From contig JAANDG010000196.1 of assembly GCA_036852015.1 (NCBI GenBank), positions 170,283 to 234,282 on the forward strand: a stretch of 64,000 bases of DNA. Reading direction: 5' to 3'. Below, one piece after another: positions 37,501-49,525 of this stretch. The stretch is from Pelodera strongyloides (taxonomy: Eukaryota; Nematoda; Chromadorea; Rhabditida; Rhabditidae). The stretch's first letter is position 1, and every line of letters begins with the position of its first letter. The notes under the pieces are model-generated. The model made no database searches. It was not told the DNA's origin and saw only the letters and a program-made list of their open reading frames with translations. A program made the translations under genes and the position numbers.

Positions 37501-40500
37501 GACATAAATTTGGGGTTAGAAAATATGTTTGAAGGAATGTTGATCCATAATATAATGATGATTCATGTGATGATCTCGAGGCTCACGCTTTCCGCTGTGA
37601 ATTTATCCCACGGTTCCGTAATAGTAACCTCACTTGCTATCCGTTGCTAAAAGTCTGCCTTCTGGGTACCTTCATATCTTGGATAAAATATCCAATACAT
37701 TGAAATAATTAGCATTCAGATTTGTTGCTTATTCAGTTGTCATTGTTTGACATCTTCAGAGTTGGCATGCGGCAATTGAACATGTCCTGGCTTCGTATTG
37801 TCTCCTCGGATCTGAAGTTGTAACTGTTGCTTCCTTCGCTAGTCGACGGAACAGCTTGATCAAGGTTCGTTGGCTGAGAAGCTCGAGAATATGCTTTCTC
37901 TAAAACATCACAGTTTAGATTAGAAGCAGGCTTCGCTTTTCAGTGAAATTTTCTATGTGTCGTCAATCTTGTAGCGCAGCGGGGCTCGGTTCATATAGTC
38001 TGACAGTCCTGTATATCCGTGACACAATATGATCTAGTCACGGAAAAACGTCCGTTGCAGTCCACAAAACGGATCACTGCACTCGTCTAAAAATCGCCAA
38101 TCTGCCATTTGTTTACAAATGTTTGCTCCACTAGTTCAGAAGTATTTTCAGTGGATCCTTCTCGGAATCATCGTCGACCTCCTTGTTGCTTCGCTTGGCG
38201 TTGCACTGGCATCGGCTGTTGCTGCCGGCTTCAGAAGCACAATGGATAAGAGTTTCAGCTTTATCAGCTTGATGGATGACGGTATGAATATGGCTTTTGT
38301 CTTATTGCAACAATTACTTACTGCACACAACATTTGTGCAGTAAGTAAGGTACAGTCAGTTTTGAGGGAACAGTTGTAAAAGTTCGCAATGCACTTTTTT
38401 TCAGAAACCCACTACCTCTTCACTGTAGTGCCCCAATTTCTTTCGTATTATAAAGAAGCATATTTACTCGCTATTTACTTTGCCATCGTCGCCACAATTC
38501 TGTTGATGTTATGTATTGGTGAGAATTCTTATGCTATTTGAAACTAGATGCCCTGCACACCTAATAAACAACAAAATTAAGACGGGTATGAAGCTGAAAG
38601 GCAACTTTAGAAAAAGAACTAGAAAACAAGAGGAACCAAAGAGAAAATGTGCAAAAGTACCCGGTATTAACATAAATTAAAGCTTGCGCACATAAAAAAA
38701 TGTTTCTTCCCAGCAATATTATTGAGCAGATTGTTTACACGATAAGAGGCAGTTCGCGCGCGCACTTCTCTCTTTCGTGACCCGCTTAGCACGATAAAAT
38801 TTTGACCACTCGAGAATGCAACGCTCTACCATTCCCGATTACCGAGTCTATGATTTTCCAAACAAACATATTATATATATTTATAAATTTTCAGGCTGCC
38901 ACTTGATTGTACAACACTTTCTTCTTCGCATTTTTCGGATTCCACATAAATATCTGGCGGCGATTGGTACTTCAGTGATATTCGCAATGTGTTGTGTCGT
39001 TTCTAGCTTTTCGGTTGGTCCCAAACGAGTTTTATTTTTTCCTTATGTTCCTAATTTTCATCTCTTTCTACACAAGCCACATGCGTAATGCCGGAACAAA
39101 CAGTAATTCTGAGTTTGAATTGTGTAACCAAATCTTTCTATACAAATGAACCACGTAAGGAGTAGATTTACGGATATGGTATGTTAGATATTTGACCTTT
39201 GTTTATTTTGGTTCATTTTGTTTCGTACATTTTTGTTTATTTAGGTTCGTACTGTTTCTATGAAAACTACCGTAATCATTAGTTTGTGATTTAGAATTCG
39301 GATCGGCTCTTACAGTGGGCGTGGGGAAGTGGTGCCGTGTTGTCTGCTTGGTCTGTCACTGGCAAACATCTCATTATGATTGGTTGCTACGGTATATCAT
39401 TTTGTTATGATTGATTGGCTGCTACAGTAAACGACTTGCAGATAATTTCCATAATGCTGTAATTGTCGTACACATGCTGTACCTATCTGCGAGTTTAAGT
39501 CACTATTTCAGGTGAGCTGGGTGCCATTACCCATTATCACTGAAACTTTGCGGCACAGTGCTTCGCATAGCCATAACATCCCCGTGCATCGGAAAACGTA
39601 GTAAACGTTTTAGGCGCTACACAAACCAAATTCGACGTCACTTTTATGTACGCCAAACATCGTGGCCTATTAGAATGGGTGTGGAAAAGACTGTCGGCGA
39701 TCGCTTTATTTATCTACTTTTATCTGGCTCCGTTGGTCACTGTGGTAAGCGTCCAACAGTTTTGTTAACTCTGTATTCCATAAAAGTGAACATAAGTAAC
39801 ATAGTTTCCCAGTTTGTTTCCCAGCCCGGTCAAGAGCAAGATGCGCGCGGCAGGCCCAATTTGAATCTCCCCAATTATGTTTCAGTTCTATGTCTATGGA
39901 GTAATGGTCACACAAGATTGGTCCGATCCGGACAGCACACCCTTCGTCTTTGTAAATTTGTTTTTCTTTTCGTGTAATTCACCAAATACTGAATTTACGA
40001 CTACTGTATGTATAAAAATATTTGCATATTTTATCCCAGAACTTTTTTTGCTTATCTACATAGTTAAAAATAGTTGACTTTCGAGCTCTACAGTATCTTC
40101 TAATCTACCTCGTCCTACCTACACCTTATGTATTTCAGCTTCAAGAACGTCCATTGCTTGCAAATGTGTTGAATCCGGCAGTGTTACCTGGGATACTTGT
40201 GCTCATCCACATAGTGGGCAAACATCTCGGAACGGTACGATTTTGCGAACGTCGTGGAAATCTCTATATGAATAATCAATCATTAACACCTGCGTCCTGA
40301 GTCATGGCCCTTTTTCAAACAATTATAACATAATTACATTCATTGAAACAGCGCGGGTTGTACCCATTCCGTTCAGAATTTTGTGGAACTATTTCGCGTG
40401 CAGCCCGGTTTGCCATCATATCAGCGTATTCGAACCACGTTGGAAGATCATGTGCGTTCCTTTTTTTGTGCTACAGGATTTATAAACATGGTGAAAAGTG

Positions 40501-40850
40501 CCCGTTCCTAAGCATTTCACTTCATAGTTCATAAACACTTCTACCTTCCGTAGAGTTTATTGGAATACCGTAATCCTGTACTTTCAACGAATCCACACTG
40601 TTCTTTTTGTGCTTTTCTAGTTTACGCCAGTATAGTTTATCCAATATTGTTGTCTTTCGCTGGAAAAGTAGCCATGTAATATATTTTGCCTGGTTTGATA
40701 GGCGCTTTCATTTTTTATTTCTATTATAATTCTCAATTCCAGGAGAATACTGACGACGTCGGTGTGACAGCACCTCTAGTCTTCTCCGGGTCGACCACAC
40801 AAGTATCGATCGATCACTTCGCGAAGGACAACCACAGTTTTTCGGTTTAA
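31599..40850 (+). CDS. divergent SLC6-family (sodium:neurotransmitter symporter-like) protein
   Basis: A multi-pass plasma-membrane protein of the SLC6 fold. Exons with agreeing phase: 31599-31646, 32776-33116, 33332-33530, 33761-33857, 34136-34252, 34774-34884, 35160-35224, 35765-35834, 35988-36137 (start uncertain), 36898-36947, 37021-37090, 37341-37480, 37760-37864, 38152-38281, 38405-38518, 38895-39013, [gap, TM10 exon not resolved], 39614-39744, 39886-39951, 40139-40234, 40743-40850. About 270 cytoplasmic residues (Arg/Ser/Lys-rich) precede TM1, GNLLLFFLGLSNLYTFP, which aligns with the SLC6 GLGNVWRFP signature but lacks the W-R pair. HGG then CYLVPYLMCTFFYAFPLSVV aligns with TM2, and FVGQFTGLPPV with the following GQ motif. 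An N-glycosylated loop (NSS, NVT) fits extracellular loop 2. The intron at 35225-35764 is GC-AG (GAG|GCAAGT). Substrate is unknown and transport activity uncertain. Confidence 0.8.
31741..31991 (-). mobile_element. Helitron-like element, copy in transporter intron 1
   Basis: Read on the minus strand it starts A|TCTTATTATATAAAGGAG and ends with a hairpin GTCGCC-TCA-GGCGGC followed by GATAGCCGTC, a degraded CTRR end. It is about 85 percent alike by eye to the copy at 43115-43371. No coding capacity. Confidence 0.65.
32494..32635 (-). mobile_element. Helitron-like 3' end fragment
   Basis: The minus strand ends GTCGCC-TCA-GGCG then TGAGCCGACTGG|T, a good hairpin plus CTRR terminus. It matches 55345-55480 over about 135 bases (landmark CATAAGAAATTCACATAATA). 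The 5' end is not identified. Confidence 0.6.
34399..34694. mobile_element. fold-back element in transporter intron 5
   Basis: Arms start TGGGGTTTCCATGTATGCGA and end TCGCAAACATGGAAACCCCA. Inner matches are ACCGCTGTCCATGTTCAAGT and its complement. The centre holds three short repeats of GATCCATACTA type. Non-coding. Confidence 0.75.
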
Positions 40851-41445
40851 AACTCGTTTTGTAATTATGTACCATTCTGCACCATTTATGGTTTACGGTG
40901 TAGCTATCCGGGTCGCCATTGATCTAGGATAACCTCCATGTTATATGAATGAAGTGCAGGGGGAATACCGTAGGCAATAGTTCTTTTATTTTACTTAGTA
41001 GCAATTTTTATTTTTATTATTAACTTAAACTCTCCTGGTGTTAAACTTAACAAAATCCCATCTGAAATCTGTCCCTTAAAGGGAAAATCATTGACATTGT
41101 TGGTGTTAAAGTTCATTCATTCTTTTGCCTTTCTTAACTATTGTTGTTCGGTTTGAAGTTAACTCTTTCTTTTGTAACGCTCATTCGCTCTTGTAATTTT
41201 CCAGGTGAAATAAAATGTAATTCTTTATGTCTGTTATTCTGCTAATATGTCAATGTCTGTATTGTACAAATGTAACGCAAGAAAAAGGTTGCAGTAGCGG
41301 GTGCATAGACAGTTTACTTGTGTGCAAGTATATTTTTTAGAGTAAAAAAGCTTATGCCAGGGGGCACCTTTTTTCTTTAAAAAACTCAAGTATCTCTCTC
41401 TCTCTCGCTCTCTCTAAGTTTACATATTACATGTGTGTTACTCGG

Positions 41446-41495
<50 letters not shown>

Positions 41496-42644
41496 TCACT
41501 CTTGCTATCCATCTCTCTCTCCCCCCCCCTTCGTTTTCTCTCCGCGCCGCCGTTTAAACGTCTACTTTTAAACCGATTTTTGTACAAGCGTGGGCGACAG
41601 CAGAGAAATTCAAAGCATCAAAGACCCGTGTGTTATGTTATAGCAACCGTTTTGCACAAAGAGTACGAAAACAAAATGTTCACCATTCGATTTGATTTCT
41701 ACTCGCAAGACAAAACCTGAGCATAATGCTAACAAGGAGCGGTGTGAGCTGTTATGTGAGCTATTTGGACCCAAATGATACCTGCACTTTCAAATTTTTA
41801 AAGACGAGTTTTCACATGTTTCCTCAATCTCGTCTTGTGGCGGTTCAAGGATTTGAATTGAAGAACTCTTCATAAGTGTCAGGGACGGTAAAGTATGATT
41901 AAAGCATTAGAGGCACAGGCCTACGTAAAAAAACTTTCCCCAATTTTCCTTTGATAAATTCCCCAATCTTCCCCAATTTTGCATATTATTCAAAACTGTT
42001 TTCACAGCCGCGTTTGAGTATTTTGGGAGCTTTATCTCAGAAAATTAGGGAAATATTTAAAAAACCACTACTACACTACACTTGCGGAGTTTGTGCGCTG
42101 GTTCTCAAGTACAGGGTATTATTTTAGCGTTTTTTTTATGGGACCAAAAGTTCAGTTTTGCGAACGATTGGAACACAGATCGGATGCGGATTTTGTGCAG
42201 CGATGTACCGTCCAATACATACTAGACACAAATTCGCATAACTGGAAAAAGGGAGCATTTTTGAGCTTAGTCTCTTTTAATTGGACTCAATTTGCAGGAA
42301 TTGGCTCATTGAAACGGATGTATAAATACGGTTGTAGATTTTCACTAGACAGTGGTCCAGCGTCATTACTTGTCAGCACCGCACAAACATCATGCTACTC
42401 TTGTTCTATGTTTTTAGTGGCACGCAGTTGCGCCAGCACATTTCGCACAATACACCCTTGATCTCACTGATCGATCCTCCCTTCACGCAGTGTTAGCACA
42501 CCTGTGGCGTACATGTGGCACAGTTGGGGCGCGCGCAAAACCGTTGCCACGGGATTGGACTTTTTGAAAGAGTAGATTGATTTTAAGCCTTTCAGATAGA
42601 AATCATTTTATTCCAACAACTATTTCATTGTTGCAGGGTAAAAC
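40851..42644. other. intergenic, with CT-rich microsatellite
   Basis: A possible poly(A) signal AATAAA for the transporter lies at 41209-41214. A (CT)n-rich tract runs at about 41393-41525, and the 95-residue ORF over it is a by-product. No exon chain is recognised in the rest. Confidence 0.5.
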
Positions 42645-45600
42645 ATGATGAAGGTCGTTGTTTGCATCTCTGTCCTTTTTGGTCTATCGGTGGCTATGAA
42701 CATAAAGCCAGCTTGTCTGGGACTTTTTAAAGACCCAATTGAGCTGTGCACCGGGCAAGAAATACGCGACTCGATGGCCAACGTTGAATTTGCATACCGT
42801 GAGTTAATTTATCCTTCTTTATGGTGTTCATGTAGATGTTCTACGTTCTCAGGCGCGCAGCGCGCCGCGGGAAAGAGATTGCTTCTTGACATGGGAAATG
42901 CGGAGAATCAGAAAGGGGCGGGGCATGTTTCTCTCTGTCTCGAGTTTTTCAATGCGAATTCGCTATCTTTTCCCGCCGACGCGGACTCGCATGTCCGCGC
43001 TGCGCGCCGCAGTAACATAAGGGTAATAGACAACTGTAGTGAATGTTTTAGAGAACAACATGATGCCGCAAGCAGACTACGACTTCATCAATGCTGTGAG
43101 TTATATACATTAGCAGACGGCTATCGCCGCCTGAGGCGACATCAAATGCTATCTAAACGATACTTCAAGTGCGCATATTTATATGAAACGTCTGAAGCGT
43201 ATATTCCAACGTTTTTGTTAAAAGATCCTTATGCATATTTTGTAAATATGCGAAAAGTTGCCTGCTTATACCAAATGCCTGAAACGTAGAAAAAATTCGT
43301 TGCGGTCGTAATCACAAATAAATTCACCCGGCCACAAACTATTCTCCTTTATATAATAAGATTACTTGCCAACCGATGCTGCGAATGTAATAAAATAACT
43401 AGTAAACAATCGACATTTTCGAGTCGAATTTGTAACTGTAAATCCTTCAGTCCTATTTTGTTCTGTAACACCAAGTTGTATATAGATCGCTGAAAAATTA
43501 TGGTACTTATTTATGCTTTGTAATCTTTTCTTTAATTAGATGGCTACAGAGGATTTCGACTGTTCGGCCAATGTTGCTAACAACTTCTTCGTCAACTGCA
43601 CAAGAGCATCAAGTTTGGATGTAGGTTGATATAAATAGTCGGATATTATTCTACTAATCTACTGGATGACATGTTTTTCACTTTATTGGCCGATACTGTA
43701 GTCGAGCTATTACTTCTAGCTATTAGACATAGGAATTCCTATCTATGATAGTAGCTATAAAGATAAACTACTCCATTTTGATATTCGGTAACACTTTCCA
43801 GGATGTCTCGGAGTTGATGAAAAATACCGACAAGTGCACGCCTGATTTCATCGCGCGAGCAAAATCCTACCGTGATCAAATGGTAAGATAACGCAGTCGA
43901 TTTTCATTGTACAGCTTAAAGTGTCGAAAGTGTAGTACAGGAAAAGAACAACGTAAAGATCCGCGTCTTCTCCGCGCACACAATATGGGGAGCCAAAGGG
44001 TGCGCGGAGGGGCACAGAGGATGCGCGAAAGCGTGCGGCGTCCCTGTGGCGGCGATTGCGCGGAGTTTCAGTGGCGGAACATTACTGGGAAAACCGCCTT
44101 CAATTAGACACAGGCCCTCTGCTCTGCTGTCCTACCATCGTCAAACAGTCTTCTTTCGTTGCAGCGACACAACATAAACGAGTATCGTATATATTATACT
44201 CGTATATTTTAGCTACATAGTGACTAGACGAATGTTTGTGTGCTGACACAGGTCAGCAAAAAAATTGTGCTAACATGTCTGCACGACTAAGGCATCGTTT
44301 TCTTTTCGTTTAAAACAAAATACAGGCCGGTTTTTGAGACGCATCGAGTACACCAACATTCTTATGCGTCATATTCATATGCAAATGAGCATAACTTACA
44401 ATTAGCATACAAATAGAACCCACTTCGCATAAATACATAAACATAAGAATGCAGTTGCCGACGATGCGTTTCAAAAACCGGCCGGTATTTCGCTTTAATT
44501 CGAAAGCATTCAGGAGGCTGAAATCGCCTCGGCCGGCAGCGAGTTCCCGGTATGCACACAGCTAGTCAAGAATGTGAGTTTTATAGTGTATTTTGTAGTT
44601 GTTTAACTTTTCCTGTGTTTTTTTACCGTATATTCGTATATTCATCATTTCTGGTGAGTGTGTCAATTTTTATATTGAGAAAAAGGGAAATAATAGGTTC
44701 TCTTTGTATTTTGAGCCTGAAAAGCGGAAGTTTTCCTTGATTTGGGGGAATCAAGCAGAAAAGAAAGCAGTTGTTTCCAGACCAAAAATAAACACGAATA
44801 GGTAAAAAAGTCCGGCTTGGGGATTTACTGATATCCAGGGAATGGGATACCATGATGTCTGATCCAAAAAGCAGTCTCCCAAAGGCCCAAAGTATAATAA
44901 ACTCATGATCAGCATTTTAGGAAACAGGTGCCGTGTTCGATCTGTTCAAACCAGACGAGAACGGCGAGTGCAACCCCTTCAACTTGATGGTCAATGTGGG
45001 TGACATTTTAATGTTCTGTTTAAAGCGATATGCACGCGGGTTTGTGGAATTTTCGTGTGATTTACACAAATTGGCTTTCATTCTGATTCTGCCGAAAATA
45101 GCACCTGAAATACCTTGCTCGTAAAATTTGACAATCAACTTGCCATTAGCCAGAACATTTTTTACACGAAAAACTGAGCCAGAAATCTTCCACTTATGAC
45201 TTAGTGCCCAAACTTGGGGTGCACGTTAAAGCGAAATACTGGCCGGGTTTTTGAAACACATCGAGCACACCTGCTTCGTAGCTTATGCAAATGAACATCA
45301 ATTAGAATAAAAAATGGAGATAAATTCGAGTAAATTAGCATAAATACGTAAGAATTCAGCTTCCACGATGCGTTACATAAAACGACCGGTATTTCGCTTT
45401 AATGTTACGCACTGTATAGTGTATGTATGCAATTCTATGCTTAAAGGGATAGGTTCATCTCGAATTGCACCTTTTTTTATAATTTATGTTGATAGTATGA
45501 CCTATGACGGTCAAAATGCGAAAATTGCAGTAAATTTCCTTTGCTCCCCGTAGTAGGAGAGCTTGCTCAAAAAAAGCTAAACTACCTCGAATCTATAAAA

Positions 45601-46614
45601 CCATTGGAGTACCGCAGCCATGGTAAGTGGGAAATAGCGCAGGAGGACTGGAGGTGTAGATATTGTTGTGATAGACAGAGGATGATAAAAGGCCCTGTAT
45701 TTTCTAGCGTCTCCAGCCCGGCTATGCTATTTCCCACATAGCATGGCTGCGGTACTCCAATTGTTTTATAGATTCGAGGTAGTTTAGCTTTTTTTGAGCA
45801 AGCTCTCCTACTACGGGGAGCAAAGGAAATTTACTGCAATTTTCGCTTTTTGACCGTCATAGGTCATATTATCAACATAAATTATAAAAAAGGTGCAATT
45901 CGAGGTGAACCTATCCCTTTAAGGAGGCATTCTAATCTTTCAGTCGATTCGTTTCTTCCTCCGGATTGGTTCGATCTTTACGGGAAATAAGAAGAGATGT
46001 GGAGAGAGCTGGAAGAAGACGTTCCCCATTCAATACAACATGTTCATGTGTAAGTTGGATCCGACTTTACGCTGACCAGCTTTGCGCTATGACGTAGGAC
46101 GTCGAAATCTTAGAGTCAAAGAGGAGGCGCGCGATAAATACTTGCTCTGCTTTATTACTTTTTCGAATGATCATAGTTTAGTCCTATGATAAATATAAGT
46201 GTAGGTACATAGTTACTTAGTTACATGGTCCCTTATTAGTGCACGGTCCCTTATTAGTATGATGGTGTCTTTACTGCACCACATCTTAGGGTACCTTTTG
46301 GCTTTCGAGTTGCTAGATGTTATTTTTGAGCTTGCCAATGTGGAAATTATCGACTCTGTGAGACAATAAACTTATTATTAAATGCGAAATAATTAGAAAA
46401 AAATTAAGTCAAGAGACCATCAACGATTTCCGTATATCATATATACGATATCGTAAATGTGTATATTTCAGCTCCCCAGGCGGAGATTGCTCGAAATTAT
46501 ATGAGAGCTAATCTGGGTAAGATTACTGCAGAATCGCTCAAGGAGAAGTTCGGAGCCATGCTGAACTCTGCTCTCGTCCTGGCTGACAAATATGCAAACT
46601 CTACGCAACAATAA
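42645..46614 (+). CDS. secreted eight-cysteine protein
   Basis: Function unknown; a nematode-type secreted protein not assigned to a named family. Eight exons: 42645-42798, 43052-43095, 43540-43620, 43802-43882, 44514-44573, 44921-44995, 45944-46049, 46472-46614. All phases agree, giving 247 residues. The start follows the acceptor CATTGTTGCAG by ten bases. The signal peptide is MMKVVVCISVLFGLSVA. The mature part has eight cysteines, enough for four disulfides, and NCT and NST sequons near the middle and the C-terminus. The C-terminal part looks helical (LGKITAESLKEKFGAML). No membrane segment follows the signal. The stop overlaps AATAAA and a second AATAAA lies at 46622. Introns hold a Helitron-like copy, two MITEs and a fold-back element, so more DNA here is mobile than coding. 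Confidence 0.85.
43115..43371 (-). mobile_element. Helitron-like element, intron copy
   Basis: Second copy of the element at 31741-31991, in intron 2 of the eight-cysteine gene. On the minus strand it begins A|TCTTATTATATAAAGGAG and ends with GTCGCC-TCA-GGCGGC and GATAGCCGTCT. Confidence 0.65.
44308..44500. mobile_element. MITE, GGCCGG family, copy 3
   Basis: Left end CAAAATACAGGCCGGTTTTT and right end AAAACCGGCCGGTATTTCGC, then TTTAA. AT-rich core with TCATATGCAAATGAGCATAA. The element ends 14 bases before the exon at 44514. Confidence 0.8.
45225..45402. mobile_element. MITE, GGCCGG family, copy 4
   Basis: Ends TTAAAGCGAAATACTGGCCG and CGACCGGTATTTCGCTTTAA, in intron 6 of the eight-cysteine gene. 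Confidence 0.8.
45441..45922. mobile_element. fold-back element, TTAAAGGGATAGGTTCATC ends
   Basis: Long inverted repeat. Left end TTAAAGGGATAGGTTCATCT, right end GGTGAACCTATCCCTTTAA; inner match AGCTTGCTCAAAAAAAGCTA with its complement. It ends 22 bases before the exon at 45944. A related element lies at 49038-49525. Confidence 0.85.
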
Positions 46615-46723
46615 AACGATCAATAAAAATCGATAGCTTGTGGCGAGAAAATTGCACTTTATTGATTGGCCTGTGAGCTAACGCCGATGGAGGCCGTTTT
46701 CAGTATCTTCAGGTTTAAAAAAG

Positions 46724-46898
46724 GTTAAAGCGAACTACCGGCCGGTTTTTGAAACGCATCATGGACAACTGCATTCTTAATTATTTATGCGAATTGGGGT
46801 CTAATTGGGGTCTAATTTTTATGCTAAATTATGCTCATTTGCATATGACGCATTATAATGTTGGTGTACTCGATGCCTTTCAAAAACCGGCCGGTATA
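46724..46898. mobile_element. MITE, GGCCGG family, copy 5
   Basis: Left end TTAAAGCGAACTACCGGCCG; right end TTTCAAAAACCGGCCGGTAT. The final TTCGCTTTAA is replaced by unrelated sequence, so another element or deletion has cut the terminus. Confidence 0.7.
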
Positions 46899-47058
46899 AG
46901 GGGCCCCGGAGGGGTCCCTGCAGTCCGCTCTGGTCTACTGAAGTAGTGCGCTCCAGAGAATAGGCCATCTTTGATTACGGAATGGGTGGCCCAGCCCTGA
47001 TCCAAGAAACCTCCCCAAGTTTTCACCTGGTACCGTTTTTACCACCAGGTCGGTGCAA

Positions 47059-47129
47059 CCAGCCGCGGGAATTGAACCCCGGTCATGTGTGCGGTGAGTA
47101 ACAGCGCTTGCCACTACACCACCGGCTGG
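47059..47129 (-). mobile_element. tRNA-like sequence (pseudogene or SINE)
   Basis: On the minus strand a perfect seven-base acceptor stem (CCAGCCG/CGGCTGG) encloses GGTGTAGTGGCAAGC and GGGGTTCAATTCCC, which resemble D-arm and T-arm boxes. The anticodon stem has mismatches, so a functional tRNA is unlikely. Confidence 0.5.
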
Positions 47130-47216
47130 TATGTAAACGAAAATCCATACCTTGACTATATACGAAACGTTGGCCTACTTATATAAGGGAATGGAGACCT
47201 TCAACATACGTTTCAA

Positions 47217-47591
47217 TCTTATTATATAAAGGAGAAGAGTTTGTTTGTTTTTATGTCCACAACGAAATCCTTTCATAAAGAAAATTTTGTATTCACAAAC
47301 GAAACAGAACATACAAAATCTTTGCCGCTGGCGGGATTCGAACCCATAGCAACACACAATATCTCGATCCAACGCTCTACCTGTTGAGCTATGCTAGCTC
47401 ATGATACGGATAACACGCTGCTGTATATAGAGCACCTTCAATGGCAAATGTGCATTGTACCATTAGTCTAATGGATATCCAGACTCATATTATACGTTTC
47501 CCCGATCATAAATGGCTTTGTCGACGTGTAATCGGCCGAAGGCCGATTACTCCAGTCGGAGAAGAGCCCGCAGCGCTCTTCGAACGGCTCG
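47217..47591 (+). mobile_element. Helitron-like element carrying a tRNA-like segment, copy 1
   Basis: It begins A|TCTTATTATATAAAGGAG and ends with hairpin GAAGAGC...GCTCTTC followed by GAACGGCTCG|T. Inside, on the minus strand (about 47322-47399), lie A-box TAGCTCAACAGG and B-box GGGTTCGAATCCC. Aligns along its length with 50219-50575. Confidence 0.7.
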
Positions 47592-49037
47592 TATAGTATA
47601 ATGGAGATCTTCAACATGCGTCTAATAGAATATGTTGGAATGAGGCTCCCACGAGTAACTGTGGATAAGGCGTAAAGTTTGCATACCAATAATGTTGACA
47701 CAAAACCCATGGCGTGCGCATAGCGAGTCTATTATTCAAAATTCCGTAGTTCGAGGCTTCGAGGGCTCGAATCCCAGTCTCGGAGGAGGTTAATTTGTTC
47801 TCCATTTCCACTATGAATTATCGACGCTAGATGAAAGGGCTTTGTTTCTGACATTTCTCTTTTATATAATAAGGTTTTGAACATGAGACACATTTATTAC
47901 GATAGTAAATTGAGAAAGGGGATGCATCAATCACAAACTGTTCAACAGGCTCAGTATAGAATCTCACATGAAGTCCTAATTTCATAGGTGAAGTTCATAA
48001 GATACGCCCCGGGTATCTGTAGAAGTCTTCGACCGTACCATCGTTTTGCTAGCTTACTTTAACTTTCTCATGACGAATCAATAATTGAATCCCAATAAAA
48101 TCAAAAATCTTACTTACTTACTTACTTACTTACTTGAAATCAAAAAAATAAATTGGAAACTTACTTGACCGTAGTGCCTGTTTTTTTTTGTTTCTTTATT
48201 TTCTATATGGGTTAATACAAATTTCGAATACAAAAAGTAGTGTTCTATTTCAATACCCCGAAGATATTGGGTGATAAAGTGGTGGATGGATCGGTCCGGA
48301 ATTCAAAAACGGTAAAATAAAGAAAAAAAACAGACACAATTTAAGGTGAACCGATCCATTTAAAACTTCAACATGTCTTCTAATATTTCTTATCAGCTTA
48401 AAAACGCCATGAATGATATAAAACAAGAATTTATTATACGGAGGATGAAGGAGAAAGGTTTGCTTGTAACTGGGCAACATCGCTCAAGCTTTCAGGTAAA
48501 AAAATTTCGGCGCTCAGCCTTGAACAACAAAAGAGCTCCGGCTACTTTTTACGTTTCAGACCATCTTCGCAACCTTCCAAAATAAGCGAAATCGTGTCAC
48601 ATAACAGGAGCTTTGTGAGATATCTTGCAGACGATTCATATAAGTATGCCCAGTTTTCAGCAATTTGAATCTTCCTGTATCTCCTACATTGGAACGTCGT
48701 CTCAGGCGACGGTAGCCGACTTGTATTTATATATCTAAACATGTTATATTTTTATTGTTACTATACTGCTAATTATGTATCACCACGGCGTTTGCAAGGC
48801 ACCCAACGCTGTGCGAACGCCGCGACGATGGAGCCACAGCATTTGGCACGGCAAAGTCATTGTTTTGCGCGAATTTTCTATATATAAATACCTCACACGC
48901 TATTCCATATAAATATGAAATGAAAACTTACCTGAGAAACCAATTATATATACTGTGAACTGGGCAGAAATTCACCGAACCCAGCAGAATGCGAAACAGC
49001 TAAACACTATGAAATGAACTAAAAAATATTTATACTA
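47592..49037. other. repeat debris, no supported gene
   Basis: Contains a (CTTA)n microsatellite at about 48113-48135. A Helitron-like 3' end lies at about 48692-48722 (hairpin CGTCG..CGACG then GTAGCCGACTTG|T). A 70-codon ORF at 48373-48585, basic and without a recognised motif, has no splice context; a decayed transposon fragment is the most I can suggest. Confidence 0.35.
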
Positions 49038-49525
49038 TTAAAGGGATAGGTTCATCTCAAATCACCCCTCTTTTTATTGTTTTTATTGATAATAGCACAA
49101 ATATCATTCACAATAAAAATTAAATCAATCTCAGAACAATACGACTCGTAGAAGAAGCTTCATTTATTGGAAGCTAGTTGATCGGAAGCCAAAATCTAAA
49201 CTCAAAAACTAAGACCGTACACAAATCGCGCGGGCTAATGGCAATTAGCCAAGTTACAAACTACACTCGGCAGGTCATTATTTTCCACGGTGAGTATTAT
49301 TTAATTGGCTCTTGGCTAATTGCCATTAGCCCGCGCGATATGTGTACGGTACTAGTTGTTGAGTTTAGATTTTGGCTTCCGATGAACTAGCTTCCAATAA
49401 AGGAAGCTTCTTCTGCGAGGCGTATTGTTCTGTGATGGATTTAATTTTCATTGTGCATGATATTTGCGCTATTATCAATAAAAACAATAAAAAGAGACGT
49501 GATTTGAAATGAACCTATCCCTTAG
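49038..49525. mobile_element. fold-back element, TTAAAGGGATAGGTTCATC ends, copy 2
   Basis: Same ends as 45441-45922 (TTAAAGGGATAGGTTCATCT; ATGAACCTATCCCTTAGG) but a different interior. Inner arms share GCGCGGGCTAATGGCAATTA and its complement. The family therefore keeps termini while interiors vary. Confidence 0.8.

Noticed and set aside
41433..41720. 95-codon ORF starting with Ser/Leu repeats
   Set aside because: Produced by the (CT)n microsatellite; no splice or homology support.
47059..47129. A functional tRNA gene on the minus strand
   Set aside because: The acceptor stem is perfect but the anticodon stem has mismatches and no confident anticodon can be placed.
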